NCBI GenBank assembly: GCA_023078555.1
Contig: CM041199.1
Location: forward strand, 6,825,315-6,889,314
Source: Ulva prolifera
Lineage: Eukaryota; Chlorophyta; Ulvophyceae; Ulvales; Ulvaceae
DNA: 64,000 nt
Reading direction: 5' to 3'
Shown here: positions 37,880 through 48,981 of the stretch, one piece after another
Position numbering within the stretch: position 1 is the stretch's first letter
How the letters are laid out: the number at the start of each line of letters is the position of its first letter
The notes under the pieces: generated by a model
Told to the model about the DNA's origin: nothing
The model's database searches: none
Seen by the model: the letters and a program-made list of their open reading frames with translations, nothing else
Program-made: the position numbers and the translations under genes

Positions 37880-39367
37880 ATGTGCACGGACCTTGCCGCC
37901 TTTCATTTGTTGAACAGCCGTCGTGTGGATCCGGAAACTGACGGCCGGTTTGTGAGCTTCTGCATGCTTGATCTCGTGGCCGAACCGGGGGCTGAGACGT
38001 GGGGCATCAAGTCCAAGGAGGACCCTAGATTTCAGGCCGCGTTTGAACCGGGCTTCCAGTTTCAGAACCGAACCTCGTTCCCGACAACGTTGTTCATCGC
38101 GGAAACAAAGCAACAGTGCAAGGAGATCCGGGAACAACTTCTTCGGCGGCAGGACTATCAGTCCTTGTTTTGCGAGGCGACCGTGCATCGGGCATTTGTC
38201 ACGAACGCCACCTCTCGGCGCGCACGCGCGGCAAACGCGTATGCCTTCGAGTGCGCCCTCTATGGCACTTCTGCAGCTCGCATACGTGATTATCCCCGAG
38301 TCCATCATTGCCGTCACATGTCACATCACCGTCACTTGCTGATTGGCTTGTGTAGAACATCGATGTTTACAGATACACGTGCCACTCACGCATTGCTCTT
38401 GTGCAGGTGCCACAGTGACCCCGTGGGCACGAGGAGCGTGCAAAATCTAGAGGGCTTCTGTTTCGCTTCGTGGGATGTGATCGACTTGAAGGTAGGGGAG
38501 CCGATGCTGTTGACGACTCGCATGTCCGAGAGTTGCCCGAACGGGTCCCCTTGTGTCATCACTCATTTCAGCTTCATGTCGGAGACGAAAGTGTGGGAGC
38601 ACATCGTCAACAAGTTCGAGAAGGCCTTACCTGGTGAGCTCGCTCGTGGCCTTGCATGGACGCGATTGACATTCCCGAAGGCGGCACAGGCGGAAGTGGC
38701 GTTGCAATGGCAAAATGGAAACGTCAAAAGTGTTGTGCGCAAGGTGGTTTCCCGTTTTCTTGAGCTTTGTCGCGGCATAGGGAATCACTCGGGGCGCGTG
38801 CTTGTGCCCCACGGGTGGGTGCGCATGCCCTCTGGTGCGTCCACCACGTGTGATTTCTATCCGACGCCGGAAATCGTGATGCACGCGGGGCACAAACTTG
38901 TTGCGTGCCGTGTTACGTACCCGCTCGTGCCGTCCGCCGTGCGAGTGGCATCGGCTATGCTGAGCGCCACGGTTGAGTTTGGGGCTGCTCGTGTCGTGGC
39001 GCATTCGACCTCGAGCGCCGACACGGCGAACGACCGCAATGCACACAACGCGGCGTTGTATGTCGCCGCGACCCGGGTCAAGCACATGTCGGACCTCGCC
39101 CTGACCGAAGCCACGGCTATGCATGACAACGTGTTCAAGCCGCGGTTGCCTTTGCGATCGCTCGTGCGTGACATGGTGGTGTACGGAGATGCGGTGCGCG
39201 TGTATCATTGTAGGTCCCCTGCGATGGATCCTGCGTTGGAGGAGTTGGAGCCTCGTGGTGATGCCGTGCATGATGCGCGTTTGATTCAGCAGATGGAAGC
39301 CGGAATGTTTGCCCCGCCGGCCGGCCATGTGGAGGAGCTCGCAGCGGCGTTGCCTCCGGAGGATTGA
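37880..39367 (+). pseudogene. Element copy A: Pif1-like helicase C-terminal half
   Basis: The 495-codon frame includes FVTNATSRRARAANAYAF, LKVGEPMLLTTR...CPNGSPCVITHF and AALYVAATRVKHMSDLAL. These correspond to the linker, the 'KxGxPVMLxxN...NGTR' block and the 'YVALSRxR' motif of Pif1/RecD-type SF1 helicases. About 37 codons near 38290-38405 look intronic, ending TTGTGCAG at 38406. No Walker A or DEXX motif is visible upstream, so the N-terminal helicase half is missing or too diverged. The stop at 39365-39367 is followed by non-coding DNA. It is the probable C-terminus of the recombinase gene, judging from orientation and continuity. Confidence 0.5.
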
Positions 39368-39888
39368 CTGTGTGGTTGGGTGATGGATTGGGGACACGAG
39401 GGCGTGGTGTTTATTTGGTGTGTGCGAACCTGTTGGGTGTTGTATGGCATGTTGGAGATTGTGTCTTCGGGAGTTCTGGTGTGTGTTGAGGGCGAGATTC
39501 ACTCTGGAGTGTGCTGACCCTTCACTCTGGAGGTATGTGTAGCTTGTGCCACAATTTGTGATTGCCATGTGTTGTAGCAGCGGAGGTGTGGTTGGTGCTT
39601 TGCCAATGGCTGGCTAGAGAGTTTGTAAATTTACAATGGCTCCACTCCGGTTCCAGATGCTGGTGCGAGGCATGCAAGAAGAACCCTGTCATGATGACGA
39701 TGTCGTGTGCTGAAAGCGGACCCAGTGTTGCTGCATGTTATAGTGGTTGCCGGCGGAGGCAATCGTGTGGCCATTTCATGGCCTGCAACGTCGAGTGCAC
39801 TCAGTTTATGTGCTAGTGTTGGGCTGCTCCATGGAGGCAAGTATGGCATTGCGGCTGAGTAGTCCAGTTATGTACATACATCCCTCCG
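39368..39888. other. 3' flank of element copy A, nothing recognised
   Basis: GT-rich non-coding sequence with two CACTCTGGAG repeats near 39500-39530. No clear terminal repeat is seen. Confidence 0.4.
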
Positions 39889-40440
39889 TGGTGCGCGTAC
39901 GGCGGGGGGATGGGCCCGCCGCCCTTTTGCGGGGGTCGAACCCACGGCGCTTTTCGGGCGGCGAGGGGCCGGGCGGCGCCCGGCCGCGGCCGCGGCGCAG
40001 CGAGCGGGTGCTGCTGTGGTGTTATGGCGAGCCGTGCGCGGCGAGGGGCCGGGCGGCGCCCGGCCGCGGCCGCGGCGCAGCGAGCGGGTGCTGCTCTGGT
40101 GTCTATGCTCTGGTCTCATATGGTGAGGCGAGCGCAGCGAGTGGCCGGGCGGAGCCCGGCTGCGGCTGCGGCGCGCCGTGCGGGCGATGCTTTGTTGTCA
40201 TGGCGAGTGGCCGGGCACAGCCCGGCGGCGGAGAGAGCGAATGTGCCGTTGTCACGGCGAGCTGTGCGCAGCGAGGGGCCGGGCGCAGCCCGGCCGCGGG
40301 TGCGGCACAGTGAGCGAGTTGTCACGGCGCGCTGAATGCTGTCACCGTCACACCGCTACAGGAGCAGTTGTTGTACAGGAGTGAATGGGCTGTTGTCACG
40401 GCGAGCTGTGGCGCAGCGAGCGGGTGATGGTTTGGTCTCG
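39889..40440. repeat. GC-rich hairpin array 3
   Basis: It starts CGTGGTGCGCG, then GGGGGGATGGGCCCGCCGCC and a GGGTTCGA-bearing segment as in array 1, followed by units around GGGGCCGGGCGGCGCCCGGCC and GCGGCGCAGCGAGCGGG as in array 2. ORFs are translated repeat. Confidence 0.8.
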
Positions 40441-40708
40441 ATGCAGTGCCAGCTTGGTCTCATGGCGAGTTGGTCTCATGGCAGAAATCAGGTCCATATG
40501 TCCTAATATTAGATTCACTGACTGTGGCATGTCTCGTCACGCGGTCACGCAATGCGAGGAGGAGGGTTATGTGCACTGGCAGTGGCACTGGCCGGTGGGC
40601 TGTGCACATTTGGTGGGTAGCGAGGCTTCCCTTCGTGGTGCCGTGCGTTACTGTGCAGGACACACACAGTTGGGATAGTCCACGAGAGAGAGAGATTGAG
40701 GTTTGATC

Positions 40709-40740
40709 GTGCCAGCGTGCCAGCGTGCCAGCGTGCCAGC
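40709..40740 (+). repeat. (GTGCCAGC)4 tandem repeat
   Basis: Four 8-bp units. The gypsy element inserted in this array: the last five bases CCAGC are its target duplication, and further units continue at 48130-48146. Confidence 0.9.
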
Positions 40741-41516
40741 TGTTGTGAGATACATCTCACTAGGCGCATGCTGGCGCGGCACACCTGTAGACACCTAAGG
40801 CTGCAGCTCATACCACAACAGGTATCCTCGTAATTTGGACTGGCGTCTGTACACTCGAATCACAATGATACGTGTATGCCAGACACCTTACTGGACGTGG
40901 CTACGAGTGCACCAACTCGGCCAGCTTACGCAGCCATGCTTAGTTGGCACTGTATTATATCGGATTACCTGGACCAGCGCATTAGCGGTCATGTCCTACC
41001 CAAGCTAGACTGGTATCTTACAGACCGGTTCGCATGCAGACCTCCCATGTGTATTTGCGAACTCACGCATGTTACGCGGCAGCCTTGGGGCTTCGCATGC
41101 ATGCCCGCTGTTAGCGGGCACGGCTCCCACATCAAACACGAAATCAGTTTGCGATCAGCCTTCAGGCTCCGAAGGCCACATGCTTACTTTCTCCCGCAGT
41201 TACTCGGGATCTTGGGTCTGCGCTCTGCGCGATCCGGCGAGGCCAGCTCTGACAGGGGGATCGACCTGGGCGCACACAACATCGGTATTTATACCGAGCG
41301 CTTGCTGGGACCAGGCACGTTTTTACAGTGATCTGGTTGGGGCGCCACCCATTCGTGCATCACATTGTATTGAATTCTTGCCTCTTTTCGCATCTGTCTG
41401 TTCTATTTCTGTCTGCCTATACAGCCTTCGTGCTGCGGCGTTTAGCCCATTTTATTCAGCTGTCCTCGCGCAGCACCGTAGGTCCGTTCCGTCCCAGCGA
41501 CTCAGAGACCTCAACA
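40741..41516 (+). repeat. Gypsy 5' LTR
   Basis: A 776-bp LTR. Compared with the 3' LTR it lacks 80 bp between two CTGTACA copies. A palindromic TCGGTATTTATACCGA near 41282-41297 holds a TATA-like core. Confidence 0.93.
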
Positions 41517-41530
41517 GGTATCGGTGAACT
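41517..41530 (+). other. Gypsy primer-binding site
   Basis: GGTATCGGTGAACT follows the LTR directly. It matches the copia and TRIM sites except that the leading T is replaced by the LTR's final A. Confidence 0.75.
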
Positions 41531-41563
41531 ATAAGATCTCTGTCCTGATTATTCCTTTATTAC

Positions 41564-42973
41564 TTGCAGATGGCCAGCGAATTAGCTGCCCAAGTCGTGG
41601 AGGACCCGGTTACGTGGGAATCCGCTCGTGAGTCGATCGTTACATGTGTTGATTCGAATTTTTCTTTAGAACAATGTCAGAATCCTGGCCTGGCTAGCTT
41701 CCCCCAGGAAGACTTAGACATTATTCGACGTCTGTTTAGCATGCTGCTGTGGCTGCAAAACGTTATGGTGAATTGTGCTGCTGACTTTGACAAGCCGGCG
41801 TTCATGGCTGTGTGCCGGGATGCCAGACAGATTTTCTTAGAGTCTGACCTGCCGGATGACGAGGTACCCTTCCGACCTCTGGAGAAGAAGGTGTCTTCGG
41901 AAGCTGTTAAGCGTGCCCTTAAGGCGCCGGGTGGATTTTTATGCGCGGCTGATTGGGGCCCCGTGGACGGCCCCGTGCGCAACTTGCTTAGCCCGGCGGC
42001 CATGACATTGTTGGTATGGCTCGGGCCTAGGTTCGCCAAGCCCCTGCTTGATCTGACTTTTGCTTTCTCCACCAATTACAAGTCGTTTACGCTTGCCATG
42101 TTGGCATGCCCTGTCCGTACCGACTTGTTAGGACTGCTTGGCGTCAGGGAGCGGACTACGAAGTTACGTACCACGTCCGCTGTTAACAGCCATGGCGCTG
42201 CACTAATTAAGCTTGTGAAGGCCTCTGAGCCAAAAGTTTTTAATATTGTGCACGCAGTATGGCATGCGTTTACTAGTGCACGTTATTGTCTCAGAAGCGT
42301 GTCTGAAGTGTTCCCAACGGTCCACGTTTCGGAGATTACCAAGGCGGAGGCACAGCAGTATCGGGACTGCTCGGCAAGCGTCACCACCCAGGTGCAGTCA
42401 GTCTTACCCATCCATTCGTCACTGCCTGAGAGTAACCCGAATTTTCTTGATGACAGCTCAAATACGTGGTTTCGTAGTGCTCAATATACATTTTCGTTGG
42501 TTCACATGCCCACAGCAGCCGCGTTGCGCGGCGATCCCCTATCCGAATTACGCTGGCACAAGTACCAAAGCGACGTTTTGCATGCACGCGCGAATTGTTT
42601 GCAATTATCAGAGAAGCAAGTCATACAACATCTGACCACCACTTTTTCTCGCACTTACCAACATGTTACGGTTGCACAAGAAGCTGCTCTGAACCCTGAA
42701 TGCACTGTCCGACAGTGGTTAGAAGTGATCAGAGACTTTTACTTCACCAGCGGTCAGTTCAGACATAATATTGAACATGCGTGGCAGCGGTATGACGCGG
42801 CCGACTCTGCTGATTTTAATGAGCTTATGCACCACATCAAAACTTACTATCGATTAATTTTCCTGGATTACACGCACATGCAAGGCAAGCAGTGCAAAGT
42901 GGATTTTGCTTGCATTTTATTTACAAAACTGCAGCGTCTAATGCAGCCCACCTGCAAAATCGACATTAGCTGA
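41564..42973 (+). CDS. Gypsy gag (N-terminal frame)
   Basis: A 469-codon frame with no zinc knuckle. It ends at TGA 42971-42973, but the next frame (+1) is open across the junction and continues gag-like helical sequence. The switch lies near AAAA at 42955-42958. This could be programmed +1 frameshifting or a one-base change. The protein should form the virus-like particle. Identity rests on position, as gag sequences diverge fast. Confidence 0.75.
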   Translation: MQMASELAAQVVEDPVTWESARESIVTCVDSNFSLEQCQNPGLASFPQEDLDIIRRLFSMLLWLQNVMVNCAADFDKPAFMAVCRDARQIFLESDLPDDEVPFRPLEKKVSSEAVKRALKAPGGFLCAADWGPVDGPVRNLLSPAAMTLLVWLGPRFAKPLLDLTFAFSTNYKSFTLAMLACPVRTDLLGLLGVRERTTKLRTTSAVNSHGAALIKLVKASEPKVFNIVHAVWHAFTSARYCLRSVSEVFPTVHVSEITKAEAQQYRDCSASVTTQVQSVLPIHSSLPESNPNFLDDSSNTWFRSAQYTFSLVHMPTAAALRGDPLSELRWHKYQSDVLHARANCLQLSEKQVIQHLTTTFSRTYQHVTVAQEAALNPECTVRQWLEVIRDFYFTSGQFRHNIEHAWQRYDAADSADFNELMHHIKTYYRLIFLDYTHMQGKQCKVDFACILFTKLQRLMQPTCKIDIS

Positions 42974-42977
42974 TACC

Positions 42978-45900
42978 TTGCGCATGTTCTTACCCATGTC
43001 AACTTTACTAGAGAAATTTAACTTAGAGTTGAAGCCGTTAGTGGGCTTGAGTACGTTTCAAGCGGACGCGACCGCTGTCAAATTCATTACGTGGGCTGTT
43101 ACACAGCTTCAACAAGTCCGCGAGTCGGCCAACACGGTCAAACGTTACACAGGTGATACGCCTGATAGCAGGATCGATTATGCTATGTTAGTCTCCAAGC
43201 TCAAATCACAGGCACCTGGCACCCACGAACCCAAGCAGCAAGCCGCGGCCGCGATCTTACCTGGCCCACCGGCTAACAACCGCAATGGTTTGCAGAAACG
43301 CGCGGCTCCCTCAGGTCCCCTACCAGGCACCAGGCAGCCACTTATCCCTCAACAAGAGCAGGCTAACTCAACGGACGAGGATACGTTTAGGCCATGGCTG
43401 CAAGGGTTTGTTCAAAACCCTGTGGTGCCGACTGACCTGCGCAAGGCACTTAGCCTTGAGTTGGAAGGTGGCCCTACTTCGGTCCATGGCGCATTAGCCG
43501 CGGCAACGCACCCACTGCCTCCAGGAATTGAGCCTACATTTATGTTTACGGCAACACGCATGCTGCGCATGCATTATCTGTACCCGGATCTTAACAAATC
43601 ATTTCACATCTATACTGACGCATCAGATTATGCTTATGGTGCTGTGCTGACTCAGGAACATGAGGATACTCTCTGTCCTGTTGCGTGGATTGGCCGTAAA
43701 TTGAATAAGGCTGAAGAAAATTATTATACACTAGAAAAAGAGCTTGGAGCAATTGTTTTTGCTTACCGCCAATGGCGATGTTATCTGGAAAACAATCATA
43801 CAGTGTTTATTCACTCTGACCACAACCCCCTTAGATTTCTACAAACTCAAAAGAAGCTCACCGGCAAACATGCCAGGTGGCTCGAGTCTCTGTCCCGTAT
43901 TGACTGGAAAATTACTTACATTCCAGGGGACAAGAATGTTGTGGCCGATGCTGTTAGCAGAGCAACTCACTTGCCTAGCACGGAAATCACGTTGCATGAC
44001 GGCCACACGCTGGCCGCAGAACGGCCTCACGAACCTTACCGGGCATTAGCACTGACAAGCCTTCTAGTGCGCAGGTCCACCGGCCCCGCACCGGATTTAT
44101 CGGAGGCATTCCCTCCACTAACATTGTCACTGGCTCCATCACATGGCACGGCACTTATGGAGTCCCGCAGGGTTACCCCGTCGGCTTGGCAGTCTGCTCC
44201 ACTTCCGGCCGCCACGAATTTATTCTCCCGCACAACACGGGGACAGCAGTTAACCTGGGCGCTGCAACAGCTCAGCCGCCAGCCAAGCAACCCCGCTTAC
44301 TCAGTCGTGCAGAGAATGCTGGACCAGAGCAACCGCTCGCTACCGGCCGCGACTCCGCGGCGGCCCCGGTCACAACCCCCGTTACAGGCTGCGCCCTCAA
44401 CACGGCGCAGCAACCGGTTTCAGTCCCTCAGCCCGCCGCTCAGCCCACCAACGAGTCCGCAACAGCCGTCCACTCCGATGCCCAACCAACCTCCGGACTT
44501 GACGACGACTCCGAGCCCTGGCTCCGGGAACTTAGGGCAGCACTCCTCGGCGAGTGATTCTGCCGACATTGTTCTCGACGCTCAGGCCGTCGAAGACATT
44601 GGTACGAATCTCGTCGACCAGCACAATCACCATCTTACTCTTGACACCGTGATTGATTCATTTTGGGAACGCTTGCGTAAAGGTTATGCACATGACCCTG
44701 CATTTCGTGAACCGCCGAAGCAAGTTCGATTTGATAAACATCTGCAAGCATATTTTTGCGAGCACAAGCTTGTCATTCCGGATTATGCTGATCTTCGCAA
44801 ACAAATCTTGTTGTGGCACCATGTGCATCCGTGGCATGCACACTTGTGTGTGCATAGAACACAAGCACTTATTATGGATACGTTTCATTGGCCCAACATC
44901 AGCGGAGACATCAAATCATTTGCATCGCAGTGTCATTCGTGTCAAATAATGAAATCTCCCGGTTCCACAGTTAGCACCCTGTCACCCCTTCCAGTACCCA
45001 CAGCATGCTGGCGGGTTGTTAGCTTAGATATGATCACGCAACTACCCCGCACTGTGTCTGGTTTTGATTGCATCGTCGTTTTCGTTGACCAGTTTTCTAA
45101 GATGGTCCGCCTTGTCCCTGCACTCAGTACTCTGGACGGACCAGGCTTCGCCAAATTATTCTTCCAGCATATTTACCCGCACTATGGCTTGCCGTTGGGT
45201 ATATGTAGTGATCGCGGAGTGCAATGGAACAATAAATTCTTTCAATCCGTTTGCGAGCACATGGGCATTCGGCTACGCTTAACTTTCTCTTATCACCCCC
45301 AAGCAAATGGCCAAGTGGAACGCATGAACAGAGTCATTGGAGAAGCACTAAGGCATTTTGTCAGTCCAGCACACGACGACTGGGATACATTCTTGCCGCA
45401 CATCGAGTTCAGCATTAACAGTTCCAAAAATGAAAGCATTGGTTGCAGCCCGTTTCAACTCAATCGCATTACACCCCCCATATCCCCGACTGCTTTGGCA
45501 TTTGGTATGTCGACATCGCCAAAACCACATGCGTCTGTCTTGCATCGGATGTATTACCACTTAGCCAAGCAATCTCTGAATGAAGCCAAGCAAAGCATGT
45601 GGGCTGGCACTGTCCAACCCGAATACTTTGAGCATTTCCGAGCAGGAAAGAATGTTCTGCTGTCCTTGTCAAAACTCGCGCTGCATCACCCATCCCTTAG
45701 GCGCAAATTCACTGCCAAATGGGCGGGCCCCTGTCAAATCCTTGAGCTGGTCGGCACTAGAGCTGCGCGATTACAACTGCCTGCAACGCTGCAGCAACTT
45801 CGCATACACAATGTGTTTCATTTCTCATGTTTAAAACCGTACGTTGTGTCTCATTTGCATGAGTACTCCAGCGCACCTGAATTGTCCCGGCCCACAAACG

Positions 45901-46091
45901 CCAATAAGGTGTTCGAAGTGGAAGCCATCCTTGATTATGGACGCACGCATACACCCGCTGTCCAATCCAAAGAGACAGGCCCAATGAAAGGCCCTCACTA
46001 CTTAGTTAGTTGGAAAGGGTACTCCCCGCAACACAACTTATGGCTCCCTGTTAATGAGCTGGAGAACTGTTTGGACAAAGTGGCCGATTAA
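42978..46091 (+). pseudogene. Gypsy pol: RNase H, integrase, chromodomain; no protease or RT
   Basis: The frame counts 1037 codons from 42978 and begins with the rest of gag (about 110 codons). It then goes directly to RNase H (YTDASD at about residue 211, KELGAIVFAYRQW, HSDHNPLRFL). Integrase has HHCC at about 614-660, D near 681, SDRG near 743 and E in GQVERMN near 779. A C-terminal chromodomain (YLVSWKGYSP near 1006) marks it as a chromovirus. Protease and the whole RT catalytic core are absent, so a deletion of roughly 1.5-2 kb joined gag to RNase H without losing the frame. Integrase and chromodomain look intact and could direct chromatin-targeted integration if supplied with RT in trans. 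Confidence 0.9.
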
Positions 46092-46627
46092 ATGTTCCAG
46101 AATGCGTCTTCCAAACAGCGCGACATTCTGATCCAACAGTTCCCGCGCACGGCCCGTGCTAAACTAGCGCACCTGCTGCAACGTGCTCACCAGTCGACCC
46201 GACGCGGGATCGACACTGCACCTGCCATTATGTCGCGCCCGCCACGCTTGACGCCTAGGACTAGGCGTCGCTCAGCGTGCCCGGTAAATACCGAACCGGC
46301 GCTTCAAGCAGCCACATCGCGCCAGCGTTATTGCTCCCGCTGCGCTTCATGCCTGTACTAGGTCTTCGCTGCGCCCGCTATGTGTTGAAGGGGACGCCTG
46401 GATTCATGATAGCACTTACAGGGCATTTACACGGTCGTCAGGAGTTGGGATCGACGCAGGTATTGCTTGACCGTATCCTGCCCGCTCCGCCGACATTTGT
46501 CGGTCTTAGGTCCATGTGCGTGATCACATAGGGACCAAAACTGCCGCCCCCACAGCACTCGTCATGCTGGGCACGGACATTCACTGGGTGGAGCCCCAGC
46601 ACGGCAGCGACTCGTACCTTACCTGCC
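46092..46627 (+). other. Gypsy region between pol and third ORF
   Basis: No credible coding sequence. A hairpin of GCCTAGG/ACTAGGCG type lies at about 46252-46270. Confidence 0.4.
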
Positions 46628-47083
46628 TTGAGTGTACCATTATTTTTATTATTTTTTCTACAAGTCGTTATGGGGTTGTTCATTTTATTTGGCGCTGCAT
46701 CTGGGTGTTCTTGCTCGGTGCGCGGTTGCCTCGGAACGCCTATATTGTGGCACCTCATTGCTCACTTATGCCGTTGTGCAGTGGCTTCCTTACCTGACTT
46801 ACCCGGAGAATCCGCGCTGGCGGATGGCAGGCTTAAACGGTTCCTGATCAACATTGACAACATTATGAAGGACGACCTCCATATATCCGCAGCCGCCGGC
46901 AGCATCGACGAATTTAAGCGCCGTCTTCGCGGCATTGTTAGTGCCGAGCGCACGGTGGTGATGGCTGCTCGCATTCGTGAGCGCACGTTGCATGACTTTA
47001 TAGAATTTGCCACGCATTCTCATGGCCATGTTTTGGGCCACTACTTAGACGACTTGATCGTGGCCTTCTCGGACATGATGTAA
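46628..47083 (+). CDS. Third ORF of the gypsy element
   Basis: 151 codons between pol and the 3' LTR, the place of an env-like or accessory gene. The N-terminal 25 residues are strongly hydrophobic (LFLLFFLQVVMGLFILFG); the rest is a helical, charged domain (IDEFKRRLRGIVSAERTVV). An AG acceptor at 46782-46783 (TTGTGCAG) could make the latter part a spliced exon without the hydrophobic start. No homologue recognised. No envelope motifs are visible, so 'env-like' would be position only. Confidence 0.4.
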   Translation: MSVPLFLLFFLQVVMGLFILFGAASGCSCSVRGCLGTPILWHLIAHLCRCAVASLPDLPGESALADGRLKRFLINIDNIMKDDLHISAAAGSIDEFKRRLRGIVSAERTVVMAARIRERTLHDFIEFATHSHGHVLGHYLDDLIVAFSDMM

Positions 47084-47262
47084 CTTATTTGCAAGGCAGT
47101 CACGGCGCCGGCGCTTGTTGCAAAGCCCCGACGTCGTCCCTGCTCCGCAGGCTTTGGCCGTCGCGTTATTGTTATGTTCACTTGCCATCTATCATGATGC
47201 CTTCTTCATGTGTGGTCTCGCCAGCATTCTGTGCTTCGCTTGTGGAGCTTCGCTCCTCTGTT

Positions 47263-47273
47263 AAGGGGGGAGG
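47263..47273 (+). other. Gypsy polypurine tract
   Basis: AAGGGGGGAGG abuts the 3' LTR, as needed for plus-strand priming. It is almost the same as the TRIM-1 tract. Confidence 0.85.
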
Positions 47274-48129
47274 TGTTGTGAGATACATCTCACTAGGCGC
47301 ATGCTGGCGCGGCACACCTGTAGACACCTAAGGCTGCAGCTCATACCACAACAGGTATCCTCGTAATTTGGACTGGCGTCTGTACAACGCCACTTATACA
47401 TTATATACCACGTTAATTATTATTATGCACATAGGTGCACGCAATTTATGTACAGCGTCCTGTACACTCGAATCACAATGATACGTGTATGCCAGACACC
47501 TTACTGGACGTGGCTACGAGTGCACCAACTCGGCCAGCTTACGCAGCCATGCTTAGTTGGCACTGTATTATATCGGATTACCTGGACCAGCGCATTAGCG
47601 GTCATGTCCTACCCAAGCTAGACTGGTATCTTACAGACCGGGTCGCATGCAGACCTCCCATGTGTATTTGCGAACTCACGCATGTTACGCGGCAGCCTTG
47701 GGGCTTCGCATGCATGCCCGTTGTTAGCGGGCACGGCTCCCACATCGAACACGAAATCAGTGTGCGATCAGCCTTCAGGCTCCGAAGGCCACATGCTTAC
47801 TTTCTCCCGCAGTTACTCAGGATCTTGGGTCTGCGCTCTGCGCGATCCGGCGAGGCCAGCTCTGACAGGGGGATCGACCTGGGCGCACACACCATCGGTA
47901 TTTATACCGAGCGCTTGCTGGGACCAGGCACGTTTTTACAGTGATCTGGTTGGGGCGCCACCCATTCGTGCATCACATTGTATTGAATTCTTGCCTCTTT
48001 TCGCATCTGTCTGTTCTATTTCTGTCTGCCTGTACAGCCTTCGTGCTGCGGCGTTTAGCCCATTTTATTCAGCTGTCCTCGCGCAGCACCGTAGGTCCGT
48101 TCCGTCCCAGCGACTCAGAGACCTCAACA
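47274..48129 (+). repeat. Gypsy 3' LTR
   Basis: An 856-bp LTR with the full sequence, including the 80 bp bounded by CTGTACA repeats at about 47380-47470. Confidence 0.93.
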
Positions 48130-48134
48130 CCAGC

Positions 48135-48981
48135 GTGCCAGCGTGCCGTATTATGTTGCACAGGCTGCGACGAACGAGGTGCAATGCAAGTGTTTGCAGC
48201 TTCGATCGCTCTGTCTGCTCTGATCATGCTGTGCAATGTAGATGGCAGCCTGTATAGCCTTTTAGGTGGCAGCGTCAGACGGTCCGAAGGCTGGTGCATG
48301 GCGTGGGGGCGCGGCGCTGGCAGCTCGAGCGATCGGGCTTCCACGTCGACGTACAGGTCTGCGTACCGCCATGGTGGAGAATCACGATGCCACGATGGAC
48401 ATCCTGCTGTGTGGACGCAATGCGAAAATGTGCCTCGAGTTGGCAGCGACGGCCCCGGACCTCGATTGTGGGTAGCGCTGCTTCATGCCACGCATCAGAC
48501 GATCCGAACATCGGTGCATGGCGCGGGCGCGGTGCTGCTCTGTAGTTTTACTTCAGCCATGCGGCTGCAGGTGTCCTGTCCGCGCCGCGGGCAATCTTGC
48601 CTCGCAAAGTTGCGAATCTTACATAACCGTCACATCTCGTGCAGGACCTGGCGTGACACGTCCTTGACCGCTCACGCCATTTCGACAGCGCCACCGCTGT
48701 GCGCTCGTGGCAGTACGCTGTAGATCAGCATAGCGCGTTCACATATCGAGTGTTCCACTCACTATTCTGTTGAGCCGTTGCACAACGCTGCCCGACACGA
48801 ACGCTTCTGCAGACGTATCTGCGAACGTGCGGGCGGGCCTCGCCGTCGGAAACAATCGGCTTGCGAATGGGACATATAGCTCTTTAAATGAACGCAACTG
48901 TTGTTCAGCCGATGCAGCCCCTGTCTGAGCTTGGGCACTGCCGTTGTCCCGCGAGGCTGCGTGCCTGTTGCAAAACAGGTC
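48135..48981. other. Intergenic with a dispersed-repeat fragment
   Basis: GGTGCATGGCG-type segments (near 48292 and 48514) and CGAATCTTACATAACCG (48612) are shared with 22330-22700. No gene recognised. Confidence 0.45.

Larger units (their letters stand above)
40741..48129 (+). mobile_element. Ty3/gypsy chromovirus lacking protease and RT
   Basis: A 7389-bp element with TG...CA LTRs (776 and 856 bp) and target duplication CCAGC (40736-40740 and 48130-48134). The primer-binding site GGTATCGGTGAAC follows the 5' LTR and a polypurine tract AAGGGGGGAGG precedes the 3' LTR. Outside an 80-bp deletion in the 5' LTR the LTRs differ at about seven positions. Order of domains: gag, RNase H, integrase, chromodomain, then a short third ORF. 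It cannot be autonomous. Confidence 0.95.

Noticed and set aside
25676..39367. Helitron, because of the Pif1-like helicase
   Set aside because: No HUH Rep motif seen, exons resemble a tyrosine recombinase, and no Helitron-type CTRR 3' hairpin end was found.
46628..47083. Retroviral envelope gene
   Set aside because: Only one hydrophobic start; no second membrane anchor, cleavage site or glycosylated ectodomain pattern.
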